DNA from: Ovis canadensis
Taxonomy: Eukaryota; Chordata; Mammalia; Artiodactyla; Bovidae
Length of the DNA stretch: 64,000 bases
Direction of reading: 5' to 3'
NCBI RefSeq assembly: GCF_042477335.2
Contig: NC_091251.1
Coordinates: 36,100,501 to 36,164,500, forward strand
Shown: positions 1 through 12,560 of the stretch, piece after piece
Position numbering within the stretch: the stretch's first letter is position 1
Layout of the letters: each line of letters begins with the position of its first letter
Notes under the pieces: model-generated
Told to the model about the DNA's origin: nothing
What the model saw: the letters and a program-made list of their open reading frames with translations, nothing else
The model's database searches: none
Translations under genes and position numbers: made by a program

Positions 1-236
1 CTGAATGGTCTAGTGGTTTTTCCTACTTTTGTCAATTTAAAGGACATTTAATACAACTTCCTGGTTTTATAAACAGAGATACTGAGAGCAAAAAGGTAAA
101 GGCAATCCATCAAAATCACACACATAGTGAATGGCAGGCTAGAACTCAGATATCTTGACCATACCAGACTCCAAAACCAGTCACAGTCAGGAGATCTGTC
201 CTCATCACAACTTTGTTATTTCTAGCCTAATTTCAC

Positions 237-517
237 GGAGAAGGCAATGGCACCCCACTCCAGTACTCTTGCCTGGAAAATCCCATGGACGGAGGAGCCT
301 GGTGGGCTGCAGTCCATGGGGTCGCTAAGAGTCGGACACGACTGAGCGACTTCACTTTCGCTTTTCACTTTCATGCATTGGAGAAGGAAATGGCAACCCA
401 CTCCAGTATTCTTGCCTAGAGAATCCCAGAGACAGAGGAGCCTAGTGGGCTGCTGTCCATGGGGTCGCACAGAGTCGGACACGATTGAAACGACTTAGCA
501 GCAGCAGCAGCAGCAGC
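237..517 (+). mobile_element. BovA2 SINE (dimer)
   Basis: Two BovA monomers in tandem (ggagaaggcaatggcacccc and, from about 380, ggagaaggaaatggcaaccc), with the cactttcacttttcactttc linker and a cagcag tail. Confidence 0.92.
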
Positions 518-700
518 CTAATTTCAAGAACTCTCACTAAATCCAGTAAGATATTGAGATGAATAAATTAGTGTAACTTTCTCATTACAATCTTCTATGT
601 ACTCATCAACATTTCACTCAGTAGATTCTGATAAACCCTTCATTTATTGAATATCTACTAAAAACCAAGATTTATATTTAATTATAACTAAGTTACTTTA

Positions 701-1292
701 TTTGGGGGGCTCCAAAATCACTGCAGATGGTGACTGCAGCCATGAAATTAAAAGACACTTACTTCTTGGAAGACAAGTTATGACCAACCTAGATAGCATA
801 TTGAAAAACGGAGACACTACATTGCCTACAAAGGTCCGTCTAGTCAAGGTTATGGTTTTTCCAGTGGTCATGTATGGATGTGAGAGTTGGACTGTGAAGA
901 AAGCTGAGTGCCAAAGAATTGATGCTTTAGAACTGTGGTGTTGGAGAGTCCCTTGAGAGTCCCTTGGACTGCAAGGAGATCCAACCAGTCCATTCTAAAG
1001 GAGATCAGCCCTGGGTGTTCTTTGGAAGGAATGATACTACAGCTGAAACTCCAGTACCTTGGCCACCTCATGTGAAGAGTTGACTCACTGGAAAAGACTC
1101 TGATTCTGGGAGGGATTGGGGGCAGGAGGAGAAGGGGACAACAAAGGATGAGATGGCTGGATGGCATCACCAACTCGATGGACGTGAGTCTGAGTGAACT
1201 CCGGGAGTTGGTGATGGACAGGGAGCCCTGGCGTGCTGCGATTCATGGGGTCGCAAAGAGTCAGACACGACTGAGCGACTGAACTGAACTGA
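701..1292 (+). mobile_element. BovB LINE 3' fragment
   Basis: From ggctccaaaatcactgcaga to the terminal gaactgaactga. The decayed RT C-terminal frame includes SWTVKKAECQRID. It shares a 16-base flank with the next BovB copy. Confidence 0.9.
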
Positions 1293-1302
1293 TACTAACT
1301 AC

Positions 1303-1699
1303 TGAAGAAAGCTGAGCTCAAAAGAATTGATGCTTTTGAACTGTGGTGCTGGAGAAGACTCTTGAGAGTCCCTTGGACTGCAAGGAGATCCAACCAGTCC
1401 ATCCTAAAGGAGACCAGTCGTGGATGTTCATTGGAAGGACTGATGCTGAGGCTGAAACTCCAATACTTTGGCCACCTCATGAGAAGAGTTGACTCATTGG
1501 AAAAGACCCTGATCCTGGGAGGGATTGGGGGCAGGAGAAGAAGGGGACAACAGAGGATGAGATGTCTGGATGGCATCACCAACTTGATGCACATGAGTTT
1601 GGGTTAACTCTGGGATTTGGTGATGGACAGGGAGGCCTGGCGTGCTGCAATTCATGGGGTCGCAAAGAGTAGGACACGACTGAGCAGCTGAGCTAAACT
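1303..1699 (+). mobile_element. Second BovB 3' fragment in direct tandem
   Basis: Begins at tgaagaaagctgag and ends gctaaactg. It is bounded by aactgatactaactac at 1287-1302 and 1696-1711. It diverges from the preceding copy by roughly a tenth. Confidence 0.88.
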
Positions 1700-1749
1700 G
1701 ATACTAACTACACATATAGTTCTATTAATGCATTTATTTTCATATCTGG

Positions 1750-1837
1750 AATGGGAAATGGCAACCCACTCTAGTATTCTTGCCTGAGAAATCCCATGGA
1801 TAGAGGAGCCTGTCACACACCACTTAGCAACTAAACA
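1750..1837 (+). mobile_element. BovA monomer with internal deletion
   Basis: gggaaatggcaacccactct onward. The segment between gaggagcctg and the cacttagcaac end is missing. Confidence 0.8.
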
Positions 1838-1889
1838 ACAAGAAGATTTTCACATCAGTTCTATGAAGTATATATTACTACTTTCAATT

Positions 1890-2035
1890 TCTGGCAGGAA
1901 AAATGAAGATTAGAAAAGTTCTGCAAATGTCCAAGATCACTCAGTTAGTGATAGGCAGAATCAGGATTTGAACCCAGGTCTTTGTGGTATCAACTTCTAT
2001 GCTCTTGCCTCTTCCACACTGCCATTTTCTCCCAT
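1890..2035 (+). repeat. MIR SINE fragment
   Basis: Typical MIR core and 3' part: cactcagttagtgataggca followed by ggatttgaacccaggtct. Confidence 0.75.
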
Positions 2036-2844
2036 ATACGCAGCATTATCATTCTTATCTGTAAGTACATGAATTATATTGGAATTAATATTTGTATTGA
2101 CAAATCCTGTATATGTTTGTCAGTGTCCAGGTGGTAAAACTAACAAAAGCAATTTTTAAATTGCTAATGAGTTTGTTCTCAAATCAATTTGATAATCTGT
2201 CTTAGGATAAGAACATGGGAGGGGGTTGGCAGTTCTAGGGAACAGACTAGAATTATATACCTTAATTTGCTTCTGTTTCCATGGCTGCTGCAGATAAGCC
2301 CTACATAAGTGTTTTTAAAACTATAGATGCTAATTAAAACATATATTATATGTATATATTCAATAGTGTATATAATTTACAGAGTGATGTCTTTTCTGGG
2401 GACATTGCTGGTCTCTATTAACAGTGTATTAGTCGTTTAGATATCTCCTGGATGAGGATCAAAAACATACAGCACAATTGTTATTGCTTATTTGTTAATA
2501 CTCCTCAGTTTATTTGCATTTTTATGTGTAATTATATCTCTATAAATAGAGTAATTGTCACATTAAGAAGAAAGTGAATGTCTAGCAACCAAACCCATCT
2601 AATACCCAGAGGCCAGCTCCATCACATTATATTCTCCTAATTTTGGTTCTCAACTGTCTTATTCTGGAGGGAGGCAGACCCTTTCATCATGGGAAACCAA
2701 CTAGAAATGATGATTCCACAGAGACACAAGGCTTTTTATTTACACTAAAAAAGGAGAGAAAAAGATCCCTCCTCAGGTTTATGGGCTCACTCTGTCCATG
2801 GGTGATAAAAATTCCAAATTGAACCAGTCCCTTCATATTCAAGT
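2036..2844. other. Unassigned DNA
   Basis: AT-rich, with a TA-rich patch at about 2330-2375. No gene or clear repeat seen. Confidence 0.5.
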
Positions 2845-3137
2845 CAAGCCTAAAGGAAATCAATCCTGAATATTCACTGGAAGGACTGATGCTGGAGCTG
2901 AAGCTCCAATACTTTCACCACCTGATGCAAAGAACTGACTCATTGGAAAAGACCCTGATGCTGGGAAAGATTGAGGGCAGGGGAAGAAGGGGTCAACAGA
3001 GGAAGAGATGGTTGGATGGCATTATCAACTCAATGGACATGAGTTTGAGCAAACTCCGGAAGATAGTGAAGGACAGGGAAGCCTGGCATCCATGGTGTTG
3101 CAAAGAGTTGGACTCAGCTGAGCGACTGAACCAACCA
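2845..3137 (+). mobile_element. BovB 3' fragment, older subfamily
   Basis: taaaggaaatcaatcctgaa through gagcgactgaaccaacc, with more divergence than the young BovB copies. Confidence 0.85.
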
Positions 3138-3261
3138 GGGAAGGGACGGGATGCAGAGACAGGGGAGAAGCACTCAAGAAACAATAGCACAGCCTTGGGG
3201 ACAGGTCCTGGTTTCCTCTTACGGGATATACAGAACAGTGTCTTTGAGGTCTTCCACTAGC

Positions 3262-3625
3262 ACCACCTGGGAATTCCCTGTAGAACTAAAACCCCCCGGC
3301 AAATAGAAGACTTGATGAAGCACTCTTCATTCCAGACAAAATCACAGTTTGCCCATCATCACATTTCCAGATGATCTCTGGACTGAAGGAATCCAGACCC
3401 CGCACACACCCTGATCCTGATCAGCAAACCCCGCCTTTTCCCCCAACCCCATCCCCAACTATAAGACTCCACAGGTCTCCTGCATCCCCAGGTTGGGGCA
3501 CACATTGTTGAGGGCACTAGCCCATTGTGGCCCCCTTTGCCTGACAAAGCAATAAAGCTAACTTATTCTACTTCACCCAAAACTCTTGTCCCTGAGATTC
3601 AATTATATAATGGTTTTCAGAGGTC
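3262..3625 (+). repeat. Endogenous retrovirus solo LTR (ruminant type)
   Basis: LTR-like layout: a TATA-like ctataagactcc (about 3459), a GC-rich R region, the polyadenylation signal AATAAA (3551-3556) and a U5-like tail. No gag, pol or env frame is adjacent. The subfamily is not named with confidence. Confidence 0.6.
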
Positions 3626-4629
3626 AAATTTTAGGCTACAAAAGCTAGAGCAAGTTCCTCTACATAGTGAACATGTGCTTTTGAAATTGGTTGTAGTTTT
3701 GGGTCACAGAGTCTATTCCCCCTGGTGTGTGGGGGGTGGGGGGGGGGAAGCACACAGAGACACATCTAAGCATGCTTGCATTGTTTCTGAAGTCCAATTT
3801 TTTGAAAACTTAGGTCAGAATGTAATCTCTAAATGAATATAATCTCTAAAATCTCTATAATTTCTAAAAGCTACAATTTAAAATCATAAGATGTTGTTAA
3901 AACTTGAAAGATTCTAATTCATCTCATTTTCTTCCTCAACCTTCTCCTAAGCACTTTACAGAAAATGAAAGCCAGACTTAATCTGATGGATTTTTAGAGT
4001 AATATTGGCTATGTGGCGGTGGTGGAGCTGGTAGTGGTATATATGTGAAAGAGAAAGGAGAATGAGAATAAATGACAAAGAGCTAGACAAACTACACCTA
4101 TGAATGAGAGGATCAGCCTGTATATAATTGGTCTGAAATTTTTGAAGCTTCTAAAGAATAAATTCTCATTTCTATAACCCAGAATGAGATGAATGATTTA
4201 GCCTCTTCTGTAGAAAAGGCAATAACATCCTATGTCCCATAAAATAATATGAAGTTCCACTTCTTCATTTATCTGACCTGATGTTTATACCTTATCATCT
4301 CACTATCGTATACAATCAAGCAAATTCCAATTATATACTAAGTTTTCAATAACATTCATTAAGATTTGAACATGTGTGAACTAAACTGGAAGAAAAGCAA
4401 CACAAAATATAACTTATTCTATTGTCCATATCACAACATTACACAACAAAGGTTTTTAAATTCAACATTATGGATGTAATGGCTGGAGCTCTAGCAGCCG
4501 TCTTGGGCAACATGGATAAGGTCCACAGTCTAGAGATGGTGAATCAGAGTTCTAGATGTGAGACAGGACAGGGGCGTGACACTGACAATACCATAAACAC
4601 AACTGAAGACACAACATAAACTGCTTAGA
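3626..4629. other. Unassigned DNA
   Basis: Contains a G-rich run at about 3727-3748 and short open frames without recognisable content. No gene seen. Confidence 0.5.
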
Positions 4630-6570
4630 GCCAACTATGTCCTAGATAATGGATGAATTCTAATTTCTCCACATTTCACCAATACTAGTTATTGTCTCTT
4701 TTATTATTGCCATCCCAGTGGGTTTGAAGTGTTATCTTATAGTTTTGATACACCTTTCCCTGATGACTAAGCATGATGGGCATCATTTCATGTGCCATTT
4801 ATATATCTCTTCTATAGAAATATCTATTCGGATCCTTTGCCCATTTTTAATTAGGTTATTTTTCCTTGCATTATTGAGTTCTAAGAGCTTTTTGTATACT
4901 CTAGATACAAATCCCATGTCAGATATAAGACTTGCAAATATTTCTCCCATTTTGTAGGTTGCCTTTTCATTTTATTTTATTGATGGTGTCTTCTGAAACA
5001 CAGTTCAGTTCAGTTCAGTCGCTCAGTCGTGTCTGACTCTTTGCGACCCCATGAATTGCAGCATGCCAGGCCTCCCTGTCCATCACCAACTCCCAGAGTT
5101 CACTCAGACTCACGTCCATCGAGTCAGTGATGCCATCCAGCCATCTCGTCCTCTGTCATCCCCTTCTCCTCTCGCCCCCAATCCCTCCCAATATCAGAGT
5201 CTTTTCCAATGAGTCAACTCTTCGCATGAGGTGGCCAAAGTACTGGAGTTTCAGCTGTAGTATCATTCCTTCCAAAGAACACCCAGGGCTGGTCTCCTTC
5301 AGAATGGACTGGTTGGATCTCCTTGCAGTCCAAGGGACTTGCAAGAGTCTTCTCCAACACCACACTTCAAAAGCATTAATTCTTTGGCACTCAGCTTTCT
5401 TCACAGTCCAACTCTCACATCCATACATGACCACTGGAAAAACCATAGCCTTGACTAGACGGACCTTTGTTGGCAAAGTAATGTCTCTGCTTTTCAATAT
5501 GCTATTGAGGTTGGTCATAACTTTTCTTCCAAGGAGTAAGCGTCTTTTAATTTCATGGCTGCAGTCACCATCTGCAGTGATTTTGGGGCCCAAAAAAATA
5601 AAGTCTGACACTGTTTCCACTGTTTCCCCATCTATTTCCCATGAAGTGATGTGACCAGATGCCGTGATCTTCGTTTTCTGAATGTTGAGCTTTAAGCCAA
5701 CTTTTTCGCTCTCCTCTTTCACTTTCATCAAGAGGCCCTTTAGTTCCTCTTCACTTTCTGCCATGAGGGTGGTGTCATCTGCACATCTGAAACACAAAAA
5801 ATTTTTAATTTTAAAGAAGTCCAATGTATCTATTTTTTTCTTTTTTGTGCTTTTGGTGTCATTTCTAAGAATCTATTGCTAAATCCAAGATTATGAAGAT
5901 TTACTCCTCTGTTTTCTTCTAAGAGTTTCACAGTTTTAACTTTTCCATTTAGGTCTTTGGTTTATTTTGAGTTAATTTTTATATATAATATGAGGTAGGG
6001 GTCTGACTTCAGTCCTTTGTATACAGATATCTAGTTATCCTAGAATCATTTGTCAAAGAGATTATTGTTTCCCTCACTGAAAGGTCCTGGCCCCTTTGCT
6101 GAAACTTGGCTGACTATAGATGTATGAGCTTATGTCTGGACTCTCAGTTCTATCCCATTGACCTACATGTTTATTCTTACACCATTAACCCACTGTTTTG
6201 ATGACTCTGACTTTGTAGGAAGAGTTGAAGTATGATAGTGTGAGTCTTCCAACTTTATTTTTCTTTTTCAAGATTATTTTGGCCGTTCTGTGTTCCTTAC
6301 AATTCCACATGAACTTCAGGATTTACTTTTCAATTTCTAGACAAAGATTGCATTGAGTTTGTCAACTATTTTGAGTAGTATTGCCATCTTAAAAATAATA
6401 AGTCCTCAAATCCATGAACACAAGATGTCTATTCATTTATTGAAATTTTTAATTTTGTTCAGCAATGTTTTGTAGTTTTCAGTGTACAAGTCTTGTACTT
6501 CCTTGGTTAAATATTTTACTAAACATTTTTATACTATTACACATGAAATTATTTTCTTAATTTCACTTCC
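4630..6570 (-). repeat. Ancient L1 (L1M-type) antisense, split by BovB
   Basis: Antisense L1 ORF2/3' region, recognisable from ccctgatgactaagcatgat, tcctttgcccattttt and, after the BovB, tttggttgatttt-type text such as tccattgacctacatgttta. A BovB insertion interrupts it at 5002-5785. Confidence 0.8.
5002..5785 (-). mobile_element. BovB LINE 3' fragment inserted in L1M
   Basis: Starts at cagttcagttcagtcgctca. On the minus strand the RT remnant reads ADDTTLMAESEEELKGLLMK. tctgaaacac flanks it at 4992-5001 and 5786-5795, a 10-bp target duplication. The minus-strand frame of about 220 codons is LINE remnant, not a gene. Confidence 0.92.
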
Positions 6571-6710
6571 CCTTTCTTTTTTTTTCTCACTTTCCTCATT
6601 GTACTCAGTTGATTTCAGAGGGAAAGTTAATAGGCAGATAAGTCTTTATTCTGCATCCTCCAAGTCTAACTTTTCAAAGCTAACATTTGTTGAAAGTTTA
6701 ATGTTCTTTT

Positions 6711-7092
6711 TGTCCAGTCGTGTCTGACTCTTTGTGACTCCATGAACTGCATGCAGCATGCCAAGCTTCCCTGTCCTTCACTATCAACTTGAGTTTGCTC
6801 AGATTCATGTTCATTGAGTCAATGATGCTATCTAACCATCTCATCTTCTGAAGCCCTCTTTTCCTTCTACCTTCAATCTTTCCCAACACAAGAATCTTTT
6901 CCAGAGTTGGCTGTTCATATCAATTGCCCAGAGTATTGGTGTTTCAGCATCAGTCCTTCCAATAAATATTGTGGGTTGATTACCTTTAGGATTGACTGAT
7001 TTGAGCTCCTTGCAGTCCAAGGGACTCTCAAAAGTCTTCTTCAGCACCACAATTCAATGGCATCAATTCTTGGGTGCTCAGCTTTCTTTGAA
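6711..7092 (-). mobile_element. BovB 3' fragment, older
   Basis: ccagtcgtgtctgactcttt through gtgctcagctttctttg. Flanking tgaaagtttaatgt and tgaaagcttaatatgt resemble a decayed target duplication. Confidence 0.85.
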
Positions 7093-7094
7093 AG

Positions 7095-7305
7095 CTTAAT
7101 ATGTGCTGAGATTTTACATTCATTAAGTATTAATCCTAACTGCAAGTCCATGATAGGCATTATTATTACACCCAGTTTGCACGTGAGGAAACTAAAGTGG
7201 AAAAGCATTAAGTAACATGCTCAAGGTCACACTGAGAGTAAATGGTGGAGTCAGGGCTTGGATCCAGATTTTGATCACGTTTGACTCTTATCATGGTGCT
7301 AGTTA
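7095..7305 (+). repeat. MIR SINE
   Basis: gaggaaactaaagtggaaaa, then ctcaaggtcacactgagagt, the MIR core order. Confidence 0.75.
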
Positions 7306-7924
7306 TTATTTTACCATTTAGCTATAGTCTCCCTCCTATGTCTCCCTTCTGGAGTTAATACTGAATAAATACCCAAGGTAGCAAACTACAGTACCAAGGC
7401 CCAAATTGAGACTATAGATGTATATTGCATGTCTAATGTAATGGATTTTAAATGTTTTTTTTTTAGTTAACAATGTTTTTTAACTGGGCTATTTTTCAAG
7501 CATCTCAAGATTTCCACCTCCTTTTGATCAAGCAGTACTGGACCTACATGCCCACGTAGCAATGGTTAGTTTTTTTAAGTAGTGGCCATTCATTTTAGAA
7601 GACACTTTCACTCTCTGGTTCACCATAGTCGCTACTCTTGATTCATTTATATTACCTGCCTGGCCCCTGATGCATAGGAGGGATCTGAACTTGTAACCCT
7701 TCATCTAATCTCTCCTTAGTAGGAGAAACTTCAAAATGTTTTTTTTACCATTAACTCTGTGAACCTTTGTAGGAAATTACTTTTTACACTGCCTAATTTC
7801 CAACTCCTTCATCATTATGGTTTCCCCCAATAGAATTTCAGAATTTGTAAGTAAACTGATGGGGAAACATTCTTCTTTCGGACTGTGAAAAATTAATTTA
7901 TGACATACAAATTGTATAGGATCA

Positions 7925-8068
7925 CATATATTTTCCACTAGAATTACTTGGGAACTTGTTAGACATATACATTCTCAGGCCCCACCTTAGATGTACTGAA
8001 TCAGAACTCTGTGTTTTAACACATCCTCCAGTTAATTCAAATGCATGCTAAAATTTGAGAGCCACTGT
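7925..8068 (-). mobile_element. MER5A-type hAT DNA transposon remnant
   Basis: acttgggaacttgttagaca, ctcaggccccaccttaga and aaatttgagagccactg match the MER5A layout in reverse orientation, including its terminal ccactg. Confidence 0.75.
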
Positions 8069-8965
8069 TCTAGACTGCTGTTTTAAAAAAAAAAAAGGCT
8101 AACTAACAAATACATGTTTTGAACTCAGTTCCAGCATCAATCCTGACTCCAAACGCACATCCTCCTTTGCACTTTGTTTTATTGTCTCCTTGGCCAGCAG
8201 TCAGTACTTAATTTGCTAAATAATCACAAATCTTCATCCAGTGTACCCATTATAGAAATACAGAAAAGACTGATATCAAACTAATTATCTGTGGCTTCAT
8301 GGTTAAAATTTCTAACTTTTTTGAATTATAAGATAGCTTCCCAATTCTACAGTAATCTCACATGTATCTTATTTTCCAGGATTTTTCAAAGATAACCTCC
8401 CCCACCAAAAACATGTTCTGCTGCAAGCAATGAGATCTATTCTGGGACCTCCTTACAACCTATTCTGGTAGCCTCTTTTTAAGTTAATAATGAGCAACTC
8501 CATTCATTTGAAAAATCTTACTTCTACACGTAGCGCATGTGCGACGACTTTACACTATTACAGGTTCATATGACTAAATATCACAGAACATTCAAGCGAA
8601 TACCTCCAGATTGATCATCAACAAGTTGCAACTGCATTAACGAAACACCCATTGCTTAGTCTGAACTCTGTACATTTAGCCTTCTGGAGAAAACATCAGA
8701 GAAAACTGTCCTGGGGTCTCAGTGAAGAGCTCCTTGTCAGAGACTATTTACTGACACAACAATAAAATCTCAAGGTGTTGATCCTTGGAGTCCTGCCCCC
8801 TGAAAAGACACATCAGTTTCTTATGACTCTGGAAATTCACTCTGTTGAGACCTCAAATTGAGGAGTTTCATCAGTTTCTCCAGAAACTGATGACTGCAGA
8901 AATGAGTGGCTTCTTCCCAAAACAAGAGAACAGGTACTAATTGCTGAAGTAAAGAAACTTCTACC
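8069..8965. other. Unassigned DNA
   Basis: No gene or confident repeat seen. An AATAAA occurs near 8761 but without LTR context. Confidence 0.45.
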
Positions 8966-10167
8966 AAAAAAAACTCAGTTGTGTCGATTCTTTGTGACCC
9001 CATGGACAGTAGCCCGTCAGGCTCCTCTGCCACTCACTATCAGAGAAATGCAAATCAAAACCACCATGAGGTACCATTTCACGCCAGTCAGAATGGCTGC
9101 TATCCAAAAGTCTACAAGCAATAAATGCTGGAGAGGGTATGGAGAAAAGGGAAACTTCTTCACTGTTGGTGGGAATGCAAACTAGTACAGCCACTATGGA
9201 GAACAGTGTGGAGATTCCTTTAAAAATTGGAAACAGAACTGCCATATGACCCAGGAATCCCACTGCTGGGCATACGCACCGAGGAAACCAGAATTGAAAG
9301 AGACACGCATACCCCAATGTTCACCACAGTACTGTTTATAACAGCCAGGACATGGAAGCAACCTAGATGTCCATCAGCAGATGAATGGATAAGAAAGCTG
9401 TGGTACATATATACATGGAGTATTACTCAGCCATTAAAAAGAACACATTTGAATCAGTTCTAATGAGGTGGATGAAACTGGAGTCTATTATACAGAGTGA
9501 AGTAAGCCAGAAAGAAAAACACCAATACAGTATACTAACACATATATATGGAATTTAGAAAGATGTTAATGATAACCCTGTATGCGAGACAGCAAAAGAG
9601 ACACAGATGTATAGAACAGTCTTTTGGACTCTGTGGGAGAGGGCGAGGGTGAGATGATTTGGGAGAATGGCATTGAAACATCTATATCATCACATGTGAA
9701 ACGAATCACCAGTCCAGTTTCGATGCATGATACAGGATGCTAGGGGCTGGTGCACTGGGATGACCCAGAGGGATGGGATGGGGAGGGAGGAGGGAGGGGG
9801 GTTCAGGATGGGGAACACGTGTAGACCCATGGCAGATTCATGTCAATGCATGGCAAAACCAATACAATATAGTAAAGTAAAAAAATAAATAAATAAAAAT
9901 ATTATTTTATAAATAACAAAAAAAGGAAATACATAAATAAATAAAACAAAATCAAACATAAAAAAAAAAGAAAACTCAGTTGTGTCGATTCTTTGTGACC
10001 CCATGGACAGTAGCCTGTCAGGCTCCTCTGTCCATGGGATTTTCCAGGCAAGAACACTTGACTGGGTTTCCAAGCCCTCCTCCAGGGGATCTTCCTAACC
10101 CAGGGATCGAATCCAGGTTTTCCGCTTTGCAGGTGGATTCTTTACCAGCTGAGCCACCAGGAAACAC
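8966..10167 (-). mobile_element. Bov-tA SINE split by the L1 insertion
   Basis: The SINE halves are 8966-9029 and 10031-10167; the tRNA-Glu-like head lies at the right end, with the motif gagccaccaggaaacacacc. The 60 bases at the break are present twice because of the L1 insertion. Confidence 0.88.
9031..9970 (+). mobile_element. 5'-truncated L1 inserted in a Bov-tA SINE, flanked by 60-bp duplications
   Basis: The insert holds the end of L1 ORF2 and the 3' UTR, with a long A-rich tail (about 9880-9970). It is bounded by a 60-base direct repeat at 8970-9029 and 9971-10030, identical except for one C/T difference. The repeat is Bov-tA sequence, so the L1 split a pre-existing SINE. ORF2 remnants carry frameshifts. 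Confidence 0.9.
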
Positions 10168-10512
10168 ACCAAAGAAAACAATAACATTAATTTTCTGATT
10201 CTTCACCCTTTTTCTTTTCCTTTGCTCTACCACTAATCTTGTTTATTATTGTATTCTAATGCCTTATATTTCTTGACTGACAGGTTTATCAGTGTGATCT
10301 CTCCTATCTTCATAATGTTGATGGTCTTCTACCTCTTAGGGAAAAAATGTAATTTTCCTGTGTGTCTTTCTCAGACCACAATCATAGGTTCAATTGACTA
10401 CCAGATTTGTAATCCCTCAGCTAATCTTACTGACAAAAATATAATAGCTCTTCCTTTAAACACTTCAGAAAGTAAATTTCCTTCTATATATCTATATATC
10501 TGCTCTCATACT

Positions 10513-10645
10513 TGTTTTTTTTTATTTGGTTGCATTGGGTCTTATTTACAGCATGTCAGATCTAGTTCCCTGACCAGGGATCGAACCCAGGCCCCCTCCA
10601 TTGGCAGCATAAAGTCTTAGCCATGGACCACCCAAGAAATCCTTC
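10513..10645 (-). mobile_element. CHR-type SINE
   Basis: ttccctgaccagggatcgaa and the ttagccatggaccacccaag end are a cetartiodactyl tRNA-derived SINE in reverse. Confidence 0.75.
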
Positions 10646-11320
10646 ATACTTAGGTTTTTCTCACATAATTAGTCTTAAGTTTTGGTCTTGTAAAAATTGG
10701 ATTTTGACAACAGAATCTTCATCTGGAGTCATTATAATCCTAACCACAAAAGTCTATTGATCAGAAATGGAAGCTAATATTGGGGCTATCTTTGATGTAA
10801 TACTCAGTTTGTTCTGAGTGTTATAAAACTAAGACCTTATTTTGCAGGGGTTGTTTAACTCCACTTTTTTAAAAAAATCTACCTTCCTTAAGATGAACCA
10901 AAAATTGTCTCACTCCTGTTGAGTTGAATAATGCTTATCTTCTCAATAGAGTCTGTCTTACTGAGTCAATGCCATTTATGAAAATACAACTTATGCTTTG
11001 GAATCCCAAAAGGTAGTTTCAATTCATTAGCTAGAGTTTTCATGGATAAACACATAACTCAATTTCCTCTTAGCTAGACGAGAAAAACTTCATGCTATAG
11101 CAAACTCTTCTTGATACATCTGTATAAATAATAGGTGGTCAAGTAAAACCATTTATAAGTAAGCTAGATAAAAGCCTCCGGTTCTCTAGGAAAGACCAAC
11201 TTGTCGTTTGGTTAAGTTTCTATTGCCTGAGTTTAATCATCTAAGCTCTTGTCCTCAGGATTTATTACAAGGACTAATAATTATCTTATTCTTGGCAATT
11301 GCCTGTGTTGCCATTAACCA
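10646..11320. other. Unassigned DNA
   Basis: AT-rich unique-looking sequence; nothing recognised. The 10168-10512 stretch just before it is likewise unassigned. Confidence 0.5.
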
Positions 11321-11548
11321 GTGTTGTTGTTGCTGTTTAGCAGTTATAAGTTGTGTCCAACTCTTTTGCAACCCCATGGGCTGTAGCCTGCCAGGCTCCT
11401 CTGTCCATGGAATTTCCCAAGCAAGAATACTGGAGGGCGTTGCCATTTCCTTCTCCAGGGGATCTTCCCAACCCAGGAATTAAATTCATGTCTCCTACAC
11501 CTCCTGCACTGCAGATGGATTTTCTGCCATTGAGCCAACAGGGCAAAC
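11321..11548 (-). mobile_element. Bov-tA SINE
   Basis: tgttgttgctgtttagcagt through cattgagccaacagggcaaac. Confidence 0.88.
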
Positions 11549-11609
11549 ACATTAATCAGTGTATACTGTTAATATTCTTATATGCTATTGCAAATGCACT
11601 GTCATGTTA

Positions 11610-11690
11610 AAAATTCAACTACAACTGTATGGAAGAAATTAACACAACATTGTAAATCAACTATACTTCAATAAAATTTTTAAATTACTG
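11610..11690 (+). repeat. L1 3' end fragment
   Basis: acacaacattgtaaatcaac followed by tatacttcaataaaattttt, a common ruminant L1 terminus. Confidence 0.65.
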
Positions 11691-11894
11691 CCAGCTGATT
11701 TAGTGATTTTAGTAGAGAGTCAATAACTTTTCAGAAGTGACCATGTCACTTGGATCTTTTTAAATGGAGAGAATAGAATGAAAAGTAGGAAAAAGTCAAG
11801 GAATACCAAAGAATCAGTGAAGCCAAAAAATAATAAAAAATTATCTCTTCCCTATACCTGTGAAAAAATTCAATTTAACTTAATAAGCAACTCT

Positions 11895-12180
11895 TAAAAT
11901 TGAGATATAATTAACACATAACATTATATTAGTTTCAGGTATACAATTAATGATTTAACGTTTGTATATGATTCAAAATGATCATCACAATAATATCCAT
12001 CACCATACATATGTACAATATTTTGTGCATTTGAGGAGAACTCTTAAGATCTACTCTCTTGGCGACTACAGTCACCATGCGGCTTTGTATCCCCATGAAT
12101 TATTTATTTTCAGCTGGAAGTTCATACTTTTCAACCCCCTTCACCCCATTTTGCCCACTCTCCACTCCCTGCTTATGGCA
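11895..12180 (-). repeat. Ancient L1 3' UTR antisense
   Basis: ttgagatataattaacacat and tccatcaccatacatatgta are typical of antisense L1M 3' UTR. Confidence 0.7.
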
Positions 12181-12374
12181 ACTGCCAATCTATTCTCTGT
12201 TTCTCTGAGATCATCTTGTTTTTTTGGTTTGGGGTTTTTTGTTTGGTTGGTTGGTTGGTTGAGTTTCTTTTTATTCAGATTCAACACATAAGTGAACAAG
12301 CAACATTTTTAAGTATGCATCTTCTAGAGGTGGTAAGATCAAAAGTTGTTCCTCCTTTATAAATGAATCCACAG

Positions 12375-12560
12375 GAAGTAAGAGACTAAATCCTGGATTT
12401 AACAACAGATTGCCTGCGTTCAAGCCCTGGTTCAGGTGCTTACCTGACATGCAAACTCTGAAAATCACTTGACATCAAGTCCAATTTTTCTATAATGCTC
12501 ACTTTCTTACAAGGGTGTTGTGAAGACCAAATAAACAATAACCATGAAAGAGTTTTTCAA
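12375..12560 (+). repeat. MIR SINE
   Basis: The degraded MIR head (gcctgcgttcaagccctgg) and tail (caagggtgttgtgaagacca) are in order. Just upstream, 12217-12262 is a T-rich GGTT simple repeat. Confidence 0.65.

Noticed and set aside
497-517. Independent CAG microsatellite
   Set aside because: It is the normal tail of a BovA2 SINE. Similar tails occur at 17300, 29325 and 59633.
5156-5824. Minus-strand open frame of about 220 codons
   Set aside because: It is BovB reverse transcriptase remnant (ADDTTLMAESEEE) running out into flanking L1M, not a host gene. The same applies to open frames at 20712-21131, 30603-31266, 51393-51857 and 52299-52916.
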